Source of the DNA: Tetraselmis striata
Taxonomy: Eukaryota; Chlorophyta; Chlorodendrophyceae; Chlorodendrales; Chlorodendraceae
Length of the DNA: 64,000 nt
Direction: 5' to 3'
Assembly: GCA_006384855.1 (NCBI GenBank)
Contig: VCJN01001548.1
Span: forward strand, 1-64,000
The position numbers and the translations under genes were made by a program. How positions within the stretch are numbered: position 1 is the first letter of the stretch; the number at the start of each line of letters is the position of its first letter. Below are positions 23,454 to 34,150 of this stretch, one piece after another. Below the pieces are notes generated by a model. That model was not told the origin of the DNA and did no database searches. It saw only the letters and a list, made by a program, of their open reading frames with translations.

Positions 23454-26400
23454 CCTTACATGGAGGTGCTGGTGGTTTTAGGACATCACCTCCTTCTGAT
23501 TGGGGAAACAGGGGATATGCCTTGGTGCCGTTTCTTAACAATATGAAATGGGACAGGTCTTGCGCGCTTCTGCTGCCTACCCAAGTACATTCCGAGATGA
23601 GCGCACGGCCCGGGGCTTTAGTAAAGAGTGTCTGAACCCCCTTTTAAGTGGGAGTTTTGCACGACGGCGTAGGGCCACTGGCCGCCGACTAGCAGTGAGG
23701 AGCGGACTGGCTCAGAAAGGCTCGTGGAGTCCCTTCCATGCCGAGGGCAGCTGTCATCCGAATAACCTCTTGGGGTGTCAGCATCTGCGCTCCCAATGTC
23801 CTGCCCATCCCGCTGATCTAGATCCCTTACCTTTGGTCCACGTTGGTGCCCCCGCCGATGGAGGTCACTTGGAGGCGGTTGGCTGCATAAATGGCGCGCG
23901 CAAGTGAGGTGGGAAGGGCGTGCGGACAAGGTAGGGGGTGCTAGGGACGGGAAGCTGATCCTCCCCCTCCCCTTGCTGATTGCACCCCCTTGTTCCTTTG
24001 GGCAGAAACCGCTGGTGGTGACCAAGGCGTGGGCGGATCGGCTGCTCAATGGCCGGGCACTGCTGCGGCCGCGGGAGCAACGGCTGCTGCTGCAGCTGCT
24101 GGCGGACGTGTCCCCGGTAGAGGCGCTGCCTGACGTGGTGGCCCACATGGGTGGCGTGGCCGTGATGGTATCGCGGTTCCTGCAGCACTATGAGGCCGTC
24201 ACGCCGTTCAGCCAGCTGGAGCTGGGCTACAACAGCAGCTGCGGCGTGCCCATGCTGCGCCTGCTGCGTGACCACTGCGTGCTGGCGGCGCTGCCGCCGG
24301 CGGAGAAGGTGCAGCTCGCGGCGCACCTCGCGTCCAACGCCGCCTTTGGCAAGGGCGCGCAGTTCTGGCTGCAGCGCATGGCCGTTCGCGCATCGCTGCA
24401 CAAGCTGGCGCGCGAGGGGCTGGCGTGCCTGTGGGAGAGCGCCAACATGCGCGAGGCCGCCGCCATGGAGGAGGCCCTCGGCGGGCCAGACACCCTGGCG
24501 CTCATGCTACGCGGTCACCTGCACCTCAGCCGCAGCTACCACCGCCGCGTCCTTACGGTGCGCCCACCTCCCCCCCCCCCCCCCCCCCGGGCATGATTCG
24601 CACCCTGTATCTTCAGTACACCATTCTGCTGCCCCAGACGCACTGATGCCCCAAAAGAGCTGGGCACCCCTTCACAGAAGGAACATATGTTTCCATAGTC
24701 GGTCCTGCATCAGACCGCAGCCTTGCGGCGTTTATGCGTACCGGGCGAGTGACCATACACTGGGATCTCTTCCAGCGCTGCCTGTGTTCCAGCGTGCTTG
24801 GGATGCTGTGTCCTTTGATACGATACAAACAGCTGCATAGTGATGTTGCCTACGTAATTAAATCCTATCCGTTTGGGAATCGTCTTCCTGAAATCACGCT
24901 CATGGAATTTCGAAGATGACAGAGGGGGGTTGGGGGGAGGGGAGGTCTTCTTTGGCACGCTCGCTGATAGCTCTGCATAGTGATCATGAAGCTTTTTCGG
25001 AGGTTGCTAGTGCCGGAGCTCGTCCTGGCATGGACTGCTAGTTGAGCACGTCAGACCTTTCGCGAGTAGATTACCCCCCTTGTACCTAGAAGCATAAAAC
25101 GCTGGCTCTGTATTTCAACTTCACCAGCTCCGTACGGAGGTGTCACCTGTGACGTCATATGGAACTGACTGATGATCCTACTATCAATGTCGCTTCGCGC
25201 AAGTACGTTCTGTGTACGCGTACCGTATTCCCAAATCAAACGGGTTGGTTCTTGCATGATACCGATCAATAATGATGCAGAGTTGGTTGATTACCGCCGG
25301 ACTGTACGGTCAGTACTCGGGCCGCTTTTAGACGGCATGTGTTGATCTCATATAGTACTGATTTTAGCGATGGCTTTCTTGTTCCTGGCCTTGTGTAAGT
25401 GACATGAGTACTCGTCATCGTGCTGATGTACCGCACGGACACAAGAGTATCCCGTACACCTACGGGTGCCTGTCCGTGCTGGGGAATAATAGCGGAATGG
25501 CGGTGATTCGAACTCACCAGTCCATTAGGATCGAAGTTCGGCAATTAGAATTGAAGAGAAAAGGCTAGAAAATGTGTTGATAATTTGCTTTTCCTGAGAG
25601 GAAACTGTCGATGAGTATATTTAGTTAGTGGGACTGCGAATCGATCTCGGATAGCACTATGGACATTGTTTGATAATGTATTGCCCATTTTTCCAAGAAA
25701 AGTAAATGTACATTGTTTGAAAATATATGGCAATACAGGGATGCGGACCGATGTACGACAATCATGTTACATAGGATTCCTACACATGCGTTCTTAGTGC
25801 GATGAGTCCGACCGTCCAATATATTGTCGTGGTAGAACCAGTACTCAAGTAATCAGGTTTATTTTAAGCTGTACCATACCGGTACCGTGTAACGTTTATA
25901 TTGCAAGCGGTACCGTATCTTACCGTACCCGTACCACGCTAGAAGGGTGGCAGATTTTATCACGGCCAGCTGAGACACCGCCGTTTAAGGTTAAGTGGCA
26001 CCTACGCGCTAGCATAACATGTTTGGCGGCCATCAGTAAACTTAGCGTCAAATAGAATGCAGCCCCCCTAGTTGTGCATACACTGGAAATCTTTGAATCT
26101 ATGAAGTTGCCCCCGGGCATTGGCATTACACACCCACAGTGTCCATTTCTCACGAAGATATCATTTCGATTGAAGTACCTTCAGATATATACTTCGAAAC
26201 TGTGTATGTCGGGGCTTCCACGGAAGCGCGCCGGGTGGGAAGCTTCCAATCGTTTTTTTTTTTTTCAGGGGGGGGGGGAGGGAGGGAGGCTAGCATGAGC
26301 GGGAGGCGGTTGTCAGTTTGACCTTGCCGGCAGCCCAACGCCCCCCCGCGACTAACGCGCAGCTCCTGCCTGGGCAGGTGCGCGAGATGCACCAGAAGCA

Positions 26401-26833
26401 CCCGCTGGCGCTGCTGTACTCCACTCCCGGCTTTCCGTACTCCGCGCTTCCGGGCCGTGAGGCGTCGCCGATGGAGATGAAAGCGGTGCTGCACACGCGC
26501 GATGTGCCGCCAGGCCAGGCCTTCTGGAAGTCTTGTGTGCCGTTGACCAACACGGTGGCCATGCTCGTCGCCGGGCTGTGGATGTGCCTGTGCTCCTGCG
26601 GCCTCTCGTCGCTGATGCTGGTGCGCGTGTGCCTGCCGTGGTGCGACACGCGCAAGCTCAGCGCCGTCACCCTGATGTTGCTCTTGTGCGCCATCGGCTT
26701 CACTGTTTTCGTCCTCATGCTCGGTACCCTCGGGCTCGCCGTCTGGTTTGACCCCGAGTTTGGCGCGGTAATCATCGCGCAGAATGTGCTGGAGTCCTAC
26801 ATGGGCGTAACCACCATCAGCTTCGCGCCATAG
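16613..26833 (+). CDS. Large multi-exon membrane protein, C2-like domains
   Basis: The function is unknown. I place exons at about 16613-16738, 16988-17104, 17223-17366, 17477-17683, 17857-17928, 18438-18929, 19424-19984, 20783-20986, 21624-21854 (edges weak), 22049-22156, 22274-22504, 24006-24557 and 26378-26833. Every junction is phase 0 and the sum is about 1,166 residues. The start ATG at 16613 has a good context (CACCATGG). Residues about 12-125 and the first half of exon 7 look like C2-type beta sandwiches, for example ARLQLWVVGAKGAPEGSELR. Exons 8-11 read like a compact alpha/beta, possibly TIM-barrel, region (GGLYLDVKSAYSTAADIATF; FPLGFAYGHVPSVSLGYLS). Exon 12 is helical and Leu-rich. 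Exon 13 has two membrane helices (around TNTVAMLVAGLWMCLC and AVTLMLLLCAIGFTVFVLML) and ends in TAG. It may be a membrane-anchored lipid-related enzyme or receptor; that is inference from architecture only. Confidence 0.7.
17695..17716 (+). repeat. C run just after a 5' splice site
   Basis: A run of 22 C, followed by a short (AC) repeat, starts 11 bases after the exon 4 donor of gene 1. Comparable runs follow the donors of exons 7 (from 19991), 8 (from 20995) and 12 (from 24570). A G run lies farther down this same intron at 17762-17781. Confidence 0.9.
18969..18998 (+). repeat. Interstitial telomere-like repeat
   Basis: The text AAAACCCTAAACCTAAACCC, followed by TAAAAACTC, contains three degenerate units of the plant-type telomere repeat (CCCTAAA) within an intron of gene 1. 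It is too short to be a telomere. Confidence 0.7.
19035..19145. repeat. Long near-perfect hairpin inside an intron
   Basis: Arms of 55 bp (19035-19089 and 19091-19145) pair across a single unpaired base, with about 8 mismatches scattered along the stem and a perfect apex (GAGCTTGTG/CACAAGCTC). It lies wholly in the intron between exons 6 and 7 of gene 1 and is AT-richer than its surroundings. It could be a small-RNA precursor or a tiny foldback (MITE-like) insertion. Confidence 0.85.
20457..20610. repeat. AT-rich island in an intron
   Basis: About 150 bp of TATATG, TGTATT and ACATAT words stand out from the GC-rich background in the intron after exon 7 of gene 1. No gene is visible. Confidence 0.5.
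22750..22870. repeat. Tandem pair of G-run units
   Basis: Two units of about 60 bp each begin with 17 G, continue with TC.GA.AAC.TTATTTA.C and end with GACCGTTTGT...GAACGG. They lie in the intron after exon 11 of gene 1 and show local duplication of a G-run-bearing segment. Confidence 0.75.
23402..23452. repeat. (GT)n(GA)n microsatellite
   Basis: About nine GT units pass directly into about sixteen GA units, in the intron between exons 11 and 12 of gene 1. Confidence 0.95.
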
Positions 26834-27997
26834 ATAGTCTGCGCGGCAACTCCCCCCCCCCCCCCCCCCCCCTCCCCCCCCCCCGCCCCACAGCCAAAGC
26901 CCTGAAGTATTGGCTGACAGCTTTGGGCAGTCGATTATCACGTATTGCCACTGCTGGGCCACTGTAGCAGGTCGACCTGAGTGCGGAAAGACGGCAAGGT
27001 AGGTTAACTGTAACCCACTCCAATTTCAACCCTCCCGCCCCCCCCCCCCCCCCCCCCCCCCCCGGCCCCCTACCCCGAATGCAGTCATGCGTGCCCTGAT
27101 GTGTTCCCAGGTTTGTCATCGTCTCGATATAATCGGCGTCGTCACCGTCATGCCGTTCTATAATCGCAACGGGTGTGACACCCCCCTCCCCCCCCACACA
27201 CATTCCCCGGGGGGGGGGGGGGGGGTGGGGGGTTGATCGCCGCCGGCTTTATGCCCTAGCTGCTGCTGCAGTTGTTCCGCAGCAGCCCCGCAGCCAGAGT
27301 CTGGAGGTACTGGCCTCAAGCTGGGAACAAAGGCAGGCAGAGAAGGAGAGAGAGAAAGAGAGAGGGGCGCGGGGGGGGGGGGGGGGGGGGGGGGGGCGGG
27401 GGCATATCCATTACATGATGATATAAAGGTTCCGGTGGAGGAAGGGCCTCAAACATGACTGCAGGGCAGTAAAACCCTCTGCGGGCAGATTAAGGTACTA
27501 TAGGGTCATGCATAACCATGGAGCCGGGGGATAAAAGCAATAAGCTGACCACTTGCTTGGACAGTATTCAAAATTGTACCACATGGCCGAGGGCCTGCCC
27601 GTGCAGCCGTCCGGCACCGGCAGTCCCCGCGTGCGCTGCGAGCGGGGCGCAGCATGTTCCTGCTGTCACGTGGCGGAGGGGCTGGCGGCCCAGGTTGGGC
27701 GAGACAGCTCCTAGCCCCGCGTCTTTGCCCCCATTGCGCGATCCCGCGGCGGACGGCTTCGCAACGGACGCCAAGCCCAGGCCTCCGCCGCTGCTACGTG
27801 CATCCGGGGCCCGACCAGGACAATCCAGGTGTCCCGCTCGCATGCTCACCCCTTCCTTCGCAACGTCAAAGCAGCCAGGCGGAGCCGTGCCCACTGCCGC
27901 GCCGCTATGCTGTCTCCCTTCGCACTGTTTGCGCTGACACATGCATCAATGCGCCCCCCCCCCCCCCCCCCCCCCTCGCCGCCTGCGCAATGCTGCG
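26834..27997. other. Intergenic gap between convergent genes 1 and 2
   Basis: About 1.1 kb between the two stop codons. It is crowded with homopolymers: C runs at about 26852-26884 and 27038-27063, G runs at 27209-27225 and 27371-27396, a GA-rich patch near 27335-27365, and a C run ending near 27975. No further gene was recognised. Confidence 0.6.
27009..27013 (+). terminator. TGTAA polyadenylation word for gene 1
   Basis: TGTAA lies 176 bases after the gene 1 stop codon. This is the standard polyadenylation signal of volvocalean green algae, at a usual distance. On the other strand a TGTAA at 27415-27411 could serve gene 2. Confidence 0.55.
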
Positions 27998-30180
27998 CTA
28001 GCAGCTCCTCAGCTGCGCAAAGAGACCGCCTGCTGCGCAGTGAACTCCACGGGCGGCCTCCTCTGCACAAGGGGGAGGCACGCGTGCCAGGTTAGCCCTG
28101 GGCTCCTGGGATATAATACCTGACGCCCTACCCACTTTAGCAGCTGGCTGCCACGGACAGCAAATCTGACTAGTAACAGTGAGAGATGACGTTGGCCAAG
28201 GGAGGAGGAGGGGGAGAGAGGAGGGGGGGGGGGGGGGGGGGGGCAGCGTTTCCGAGCTGGCTGCGTGCCTTTGTTGATTCGGGCCGCCTCAGCCTGGAGG
28301 TCCTCCACAATAGTGCGCACCGTCCGGATGGAGATGCCTGACATTTGCCGGTCGGGCGCACACGCAGGCGCAGCCTGGGTCAGCATCATGCCCATCCTCC
28401 CACGCGGACAGTCCCAAGCCAAGTTGGGAGGTAGTGGCCACGGGTGGGGGGGGGGGGGGGTTCCGGGAGGATCGGCTCGGCGCACCTCGGAGCAGGCGGT
28501 CGAGCGGCGGGGGCGCGTGCGCAGGCGCCACCGACTGGCTGAGCGTTATGACAGTGGAGCGGGGGCGGCGCAGCGGCCAGGCCCCTGCCAGGGAGGCCTG
28601 CAGCCCTGCCCATGGCGGCGCCGGGCGGCTCCGCTCCCCGGTGCCACTGATGCGCTGCATCGCACCCTCGTAGGCCGCCGGGGAGTAGGGCTCCAGCCGC
28701 CACGAGCCTTGGAAGTCCTTCATGACGCCCCGCCTGGCCAGCTTGAAGTCCAGCTGCACTCGCGGGGCGAAGCAGTGAGGCAAGCCCATGTGCAAGGCGG
28801 CAGTCAGCCTCCCAGCGGCTTGCTGGTGGGAATTCGGCCAGAATCCATCTAAGTCACCGAGGCTGTGGCGGGCTTCCCGGCGTGGGCCCCCCTCACCGTG
28901 CATGCCTTTGGGTCCTCCTCCACCAGCAAGCGTGTGCTGATGTGGCCCCTTCGTAATGTCGAGTACGCCATGCGGCAAGCCGTCAATGAGCGGAGTCCAG
29001 AGAGGAGCCAGCCAGGCGGTTTGGGAGGGGGGGGGGGGGGGGGGGACATGCATGACACCACTGTGCGGAATGTCTGTCTACCGCACTGCAACTATTGATC
29101 ATCCCCCACCTGAAAAGGAGGAAGCGCCAGTCCGACACCTGCTCCACCTCTACAAGCCGCTTGTGGCCAACTCGTTTCACAGTGCGCCTGAGCGTCTCAC
29201 CCTGCGAGCATCCGGTGACACAGTCCTCCTCAGCGGCTGCTACGTGTTGATGGCGCGAGAGCCGCCCCATCAAACTGAGCGCGTGCTCAGGGATTTGTGG
29301 GTGCTCGCGCGAGCATCAGAATGATCGAAGGGACGTGTGTGTGTGGGGGGGGGGGTGAGAGAGACAGAGACAGAGAGAGGGAGAGGGTGAGTCAGAATGT
29401 GATAAGGTGTGTTCTGAAGAATGGGGCTGCACCGGGCCACTGATCAGCAGCAATGACCAACAACGCGGGGCTGTCGTGTGCAAGGTGCGATTCACCGTAC
29501 GTCTGCAGCGTGCGCCTTATCCACGTGCACGCATCTATCATCAGCTGGACCACTCCCCGCGTTTGGCTTGTGATCTCATCAATACCTGTCAAGGTGGTGG
29601 TGATAATCCAATCCATTATATACACAGTGTAGCAGCAGCATCTGGAAAGGTACGAGTACGTGCGTCGGGGGTACGCCAACCAAAGAGCGCCGCCCTGCAG
29701 GACCCGACGTATCCTCTATATCACCCCGGTCTCGCAATGCCCCATCCAAAACCCTGCGCTTTTGGATTGGTGTCGGCTCGATGCTTCCATGAATGTGAAA
29801 CACTGTATGAGTAGTCGTACCCGTATTCCCACCTTGATGGTGCGGAACACGCGCTCGTTATGCGGGTCCACCAGGATGTCGAAAATCTGCCGCGGGGACA
29901 AGTCGACCTTGGCGACCAGCTCCACCTTAAGGAGGAAACCCGCCGGCTGCGTCACGACTACGAAGGTCGTTCCGTCCCGAAACTTCTGGCTCGGTTCGCT
30001 AGCGTCTGTCGACTCCGAAGGCGCATTAGAAGGTGACATGCCGACTCGACCGCCGCCCGCCGTTCCCGCTCGCGCCCAGCCTCTGGTTCGCCGCCGGGCA
30101 CTCGCGGGCGCTACACAGCAGTTCCACCGCGCGCGTCTGCACAGATTGCCGGGCACTATCTGGGTCCCCGCGGGCCTCAA
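27998..30180 (-). CDS. SRPBCC/START-like lipid-binding domain protein
   Basis: Six minus-strand exons are proposed: 30180-29833, 29201-29110, 28948-28897, 28753-28532, 28374-28269 and 28062-27998 (the last two less certain). They give about 294 residues. The joined frame follows the SRPBCC (START-like) pattern: VELVAKVDLSPRQIFDILVD and NERVF (helix and first strand), KRLVEVEQVSDWRFLLF, STRLLVEEDP, then ARRGVMKDFQGSWRLEPY near the C-terminal helix, and SIRTVRTIVEDLQAEAARIN. Plant and algal members of this family usually bind lipids or other hydrophobic ligands. The first 47 residues are basic and Ala/Arg-rich and could be an organelle transit peptide; a shorter start at 30039 is also possible. 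The intron after exon 5 would use a GC donor. The gene converges on gene 1. Confidence 0.65.
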
Positions 30181-30363
30181 GTTTGCTTACGTACTTCCCG
30201 GCAGCAGCGAGGCGGCGCTGCTCGCGCCTGCTCCGCACTAGTCCGCGCCGGGCGGGTCCGCTAGTCTGTTTCGCTACCGGTACCCGTGCCAGGTATCCCT
30301 ATACCTGTATGTGTCGGCCACCGATGCGGCGGGGGAGCAGAGGAGGTGATGATTCAACTACCA

Positions 30364-30600
30364 GGTAAAGTAAAGTAAAGTTCGCCCCGGGACATCGGCC
30401 GAGGCCGCCCCAGCACTTGATTTCTCATAGCGCCAACTGCAGTCGTAGGTCTGGCATAGCCCGTGGACCATTGCCTCATTCGAACCCCGGAAGAGCTAAT
30501 GCATCAACCGCGGGCGAACCCAGGACACGCCGGGACGATACTGCCGAAAATACATCGGCCAGGAGTCGACACCCGGACTTCTCTCGTACGAGATGAGTCC
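30364..30600 (-). repeat. Dispersed SINE/LINE-tail-like repeat, copy 1
   Basis: About 230 bp is shared with 58106-58340, including GCCCCAGCACTTGA, CTGCAGTCGTAGGTCTGG (TTGCAGTCGTAGGTCTGG in copy 2) and ATTGCCTCATTCGAACCCC (last part slightly altered in copy 2). Its left end has three TAAAG units (30366-30380); read on the minus strand this is a short tandem tail, as in many non-LTR retrotransposons. No coding region was seen. Confidence 0.6.
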
Positions 30601-30623
30601 CGGGTTGTATATTATGTAGGAAA

Positions 30624-30714
30624 CCCCGCCTGCGGCGGGGGCGAAAACCCCCGCCTGGGGCGGGGGTTGGGGGGGTGAGGGGTCTGGCGGGGGGGGGGCC
30701 GCCCCCCCCACCAG
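30624..30714. repeat. Cluster of GC-only hairpins
   Basis: Three adjacent inverted repeats: CCCCGCC-TGC-GGCGGGG (30624-30640), a perfect 10-bp stem AACCCCCGCC-TGG-GGCGGGGGTT (30646-30668), and a longer imperfect G-run/C-run stem at about 30684-30714. Confidence 0.8.
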
Positions 30715-30789
30715 AAAAAAATTCGAAAGTGCGGTCTCAAACAAGCATTTTCGCTTTAGGTTTCGCCATTCTGGCTCCCAAAATGCAGA

Positions 30790-31095
30790 TTAAGGCATTA
30801 AGTTCGGGTTTTCAGCCAAATACGCTCGACGAATCTCGTCCCCCTCCATGCTCGCCACGAAACTGCGCTTGGCCACCTCGGCCTTGCGCGCTTTCTCCTT
30901 GCACTTGAATTTACCATTCTTGTTGAGCTTGAGATGATCCATGACCTTGTCCCTGCGAGAAACTCGTGAGGGCAGTGGGGGCAACGCCACCGATTCGTGT
31001 CTGGATCGTGGCGAATATCCTCCAGTCGCCCAGGGCGACCGCCCCCATCGCCCGGCATGCGCGCTGCGCCGATCGAGTGGCGACGGTCTAGACAA
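30790..31095 (-). pseudogene. Zinc-finger-like fragment, element-derived
   Basis: In the minus direction, one frame gives TNRWRCPHCPHEFLAG (a C-x2-C pair). The neighbouring frame continues with KVMDHLKLNKNGKFKCKEKA and ends in a stop at about 30790. Together this suggests a frameshifted C2H2-like finger followed by a basic tail. No family was recognised; a transposon origin is guessed from the surroundings. Confidence 0.25.
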
Positions 31096-31867
31096 CTCGC
31101 ATGCTAGAGGGGGGGCGGGGGGGGGGGGGGGGGGGGTTGCGCCAACGTGTTATGATAGTATCTATTGTTCGTAGCCCCGTAGAGATCGCTGTGTGGGCGA
31201 GCTGCGACACCTGCTGGGCCTGGCGGGGCCTGGGCTGCGACACGACTGCTGCTACGGTGGTACCCGGTACGCGGCTTATCGCGCTGCTCCCCCCCCCCAG
31301 CTGGCGCTGTTCAACATCATACATGCTAGCGCGCCCTGCTCCACCTGCAGTTGGACTGCGCCCGGGCGGTGGGACGCTGGGCAGTAAAGCAGAAAGTACT
31401 CGACCTACTCTTGGACAATGCAACTGGACTGCACGGAGGGGTCTGCAGGCGGCAGGCTCGGTCTGTAGGCCCCTAGCGCAGTCCAGTTTACAGATCCAGG
31501 GGGTTCAAATTAGTGTTCAGAGGGGTGTTCAAGGGGGCCAAAAGGCTTCGGGTGTGTATCGGTTTCATTACGCCCTTCAATGGCTGCCTGGGCCGGGGCT
31601 GGGCGTGACGGGGCGCCGGGAGGTGGGGTTCTGGGGGGCCGGGGGCCCTCGAGCGGAGTTCGTTATTGGGCGCCAAAGAAATTATATCATTATTAAGGAT
31701 TAATTACATTATTATTGGATATATTATATAGAAATTACGTACATATACAGCTTAGAATGCAATATGAGCAGCGCCCGCCCCGGCGCGGGTCCTCTCGTGG
31801 ACATTCCTACATAATATACTCACTCTCGCCCCCCCGCGCCCCCCCCCCCCCCCCCGCGCTCCCCCGT

Positions 31868-31960
31868 CCTCGAGAACCCCCTGTTTCCCCCAAGGGTTCT
31901 GGAGGGCTCCAAAAACCCTCCTGCCCAGCGCATGCCTATACTACATAATATACAGCCCGG
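31868..31960 (+). repeat. Dispersed repeat family 2, copy 1
   Basis: It shares the block CCCCCAAGGGT.CT..GGGG..CCAAAA.CCCTCCTGCCC and a following CATATACTACATAA-like text with 57815-57900. It is probably an end of an unrecognised element. Confidence 0.55.
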
Positions 31961-32020
31961 GAGACGACCGCTCAACCGAGCGGATGTAAGGATAATTGTA
32001 CCACACAAATCCCCACGTGG

Positions 32021-32144
32021 GTACAGGCACCCAGTGCCTGGTGTGTTTCGCGCGGTATCCTTAAAGTAGATGGTGCTTCCAGGTACAGGCACCCAGTGCC
32101 TGGTGTGTTTCGCGCGGTATCCTTAAAGTAGATGGTGCTTCTAT
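32021..32144 (+). repeat. 62-bp unit duplicated in tandem
   Basis: Two nearly identical units (32021-32082 and 32083-32144) each contain the perfect inverted repeat CAGGCAC-CCA-GTGCCTG and the text GTGTGTTTCGCGCGGTATCC. Confidence 0.9.
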
Positions 32145-32509
32145 GCCCGCATTAGGTCCGTGGTTGGATCCCGCGGAATGATGCGTATATGATATGATAT
32201 GACCGCATGTTGGACGACCCGGCCAATGCGGATCGCCACCGAATCCAAGCCGAAACGTTGCTGGGGGAGATCCTCTAGCCAATAGAGGGGGGGGGGGGGG
32301 GGGGAGTGTAAGGACCACTCAAATCCCCACCCCGGTGGTTGGGCGCCAGATCATTCTGCCCTCGACGGAGCACAACCCCGTCACTGTTGACCTATAGGCG
32401 ACGCGCTCATGAATCTCCCGGCGCCTGGAGACGCTAGCTGACGTGTACAGCACGACGCTATCGCAGATGCCTTCCGCGATCATTGTGTTCACGACCTATT
32501 TAGGTATCG

Positions 32510-32963
32510 TTGTATGGCTTGTTCCAGCAGGCAGTGCCTCTAGGCAACACCGTACCCCGGGATGAACTCATCAAGGACCTAGTGCCGGACGCGGAGCTCT
32601 CCCTTCCTGCGTTCAACGTCGTGACCGGGCGCTATGATCCCCGGAGCTTGAAGTCCACGCTGCTGGAGTTCAAGACTTTGCGGTACGGGGTCAAGTACAC
32701 TGCAGTGCCCCGGGCCACGGCTGCGGATCGGTTTGAGCGCTCCCTGTTGGGCGACATACAACGGGGGTTAGCAGCGCGGGATGCGGCGTGGCACAACACG
32801 GAGCCCGGACAGAAGACATCCTGGACATGTCGGAGTACACGGGCATGGTCTTCGGCACAGTGGGTGAGGTGAGCAAGGGGGTGCGCCGCACAGTCCGCGG
32901 TATTGCATGCTTGGCTGCGGATCGGGGTGCCCTCTCATCGCGGGGCACTCGGTGCACCACCCG
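32510..32963 (+). pseudogene. Element ORF fragment with E-F-K nuclease-like motif
   Basis: A frame of 120 codons contains SLKSTLLEFKTLRYGVKY, and after a shift the text continues with YTGMVFGTVGEVSKGVRR. Similar E/D-F/V-K-T segments followed by a GxVFGxxGExS stretch occur, as I recall, in transposon-encoded proteins of algae and other protists, and may be restriction-like endonuclease remains. The assignment is tentative. Confidence 0.3.
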
Positions 32964-33287
32964 GGCTCACCAGGAGGCCTTGCTCGCAAGAGATTTCCTC
33001 GGGGTCCTAAGCTTGGTGGCCGCTCGCTCGAGAGCGCGCTCGCTGCCTCATCAGACGGCGCAGATTCGTCTGCCGTCCCGTTGCTGAAGCTGCACAGCAC
33101 GTCCGAGGATCACCCACACACACACGTGCACGCGTGGCCCGGACTCTGAACCGCGTGCGCATCACTCATCCATCCCGCCTCATGCGGGATGCGGGCCGCT
33201 TTTAGGCGGCTTGATGCGTTATTGATTTTCTAGTACTACTTTTAGCAGTAGGTGGATTTGTTGCTGCCCTTTTTGTATTTCACCCAC

Positions 33288-34150
33288 CAAGCGGGGCTTC
33301 GCGCCGGGGGTTTGTGGAGGTGCCCCTACCTCTTGGGTTGAGCCTCGTGCGGGATGCGGGCCGCTTTCAGCCGTCTTGTGCTGATCTTTCAGGTCTGCTT
33401 TTGGCGGTACATTTGTTACTATTTTTCCAGAGCAGTGTGAATTTTAAAAACAGATCAAATCTACAAGCCGCGTAAAAGCGGACCGCTGAATACTGGTGTG
33501 CATTACAAAAAAGCCAGTAACAAACCCACACGCTAAAAGCAGTATCATTAAAAGATCAGCACTACCGGTACCCGTACAAGCCGCCTGAAAGCGGCCCGCA
33601 TCCCGCACGAGGCCGCGCCGGTCGGGCCGTTCGTCAGGTCTATGGGGCGGGCACGGCGCGAAACGCCAAGCCCGCCGCGTGTACCGGAACCGGACGCCGG
33701 ACGCCGTCGTTCGACCGTCGCCCGTCCGTCGACGGACGCCGGGCCCCGGGTCGGCGGACGCGGGGCTGTATATGTGAGTGACATGAGGCGGCTACACCAT
33801 ACGGGTTTTAATATTAATCCTTGAACCATAAGCAGCAGTAAAAACGCGCTGCGGTACCGCGTTATTTCGGCGTATCAGACGAATATCAAGCGTGCCTGGG
33901 CTAAAATACACGCGCGTCCATTCAGAAAGCAGCCGTACTCTTACCTGTACCGTGAAATCAAACGACCAAATACCGAACGTATAACGTTAATTTTCGATGA
34001 CGCAGCACACACGGAGGAGGGAGGAGGAGGACATTCGTGATTTTTGTAATATGTTGTAATTCATTATTGAATTTCAGCACCTGTGTTTTCAGATACTGAC
34101 AGAGGTTCATTGAAGAATGTACTTTTACTTGTTCCAGGTTGTTCTCGCGC
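33288..34150 (+). repeat. Left inverted-repeat arm of the transposon
   Basis: It contains a nested palindrome: CCTCGTGCGGGATGCGGGCC near 33351 and its inverse near 33594 (CGGCCCGCATCCCGCACGAGG-type), so the arm itself can fold back. A third, unpaired copy of this unit lies just outside at about 33177-33285. An inner part (33834-33966) is matched at 37313-37443. Confidence 0.75.

Noticed and set aside
25490..25535. tRNA-like T arm on the minus strand (GGTGA-GTTCGAA-TCACC)
   Set aside because: The T arm is perfect, but no matching acceptor, D arm or anticodon stem could be folded around it, so it is at most a SINE or chance B-box.
30366..30500. tRNA gene suggested by ATTCGAACCCC
   Set aside because: Stem pairing around the TTCGAA loop fails and the text is part of a dispersed repeat also present at 58106-58340.
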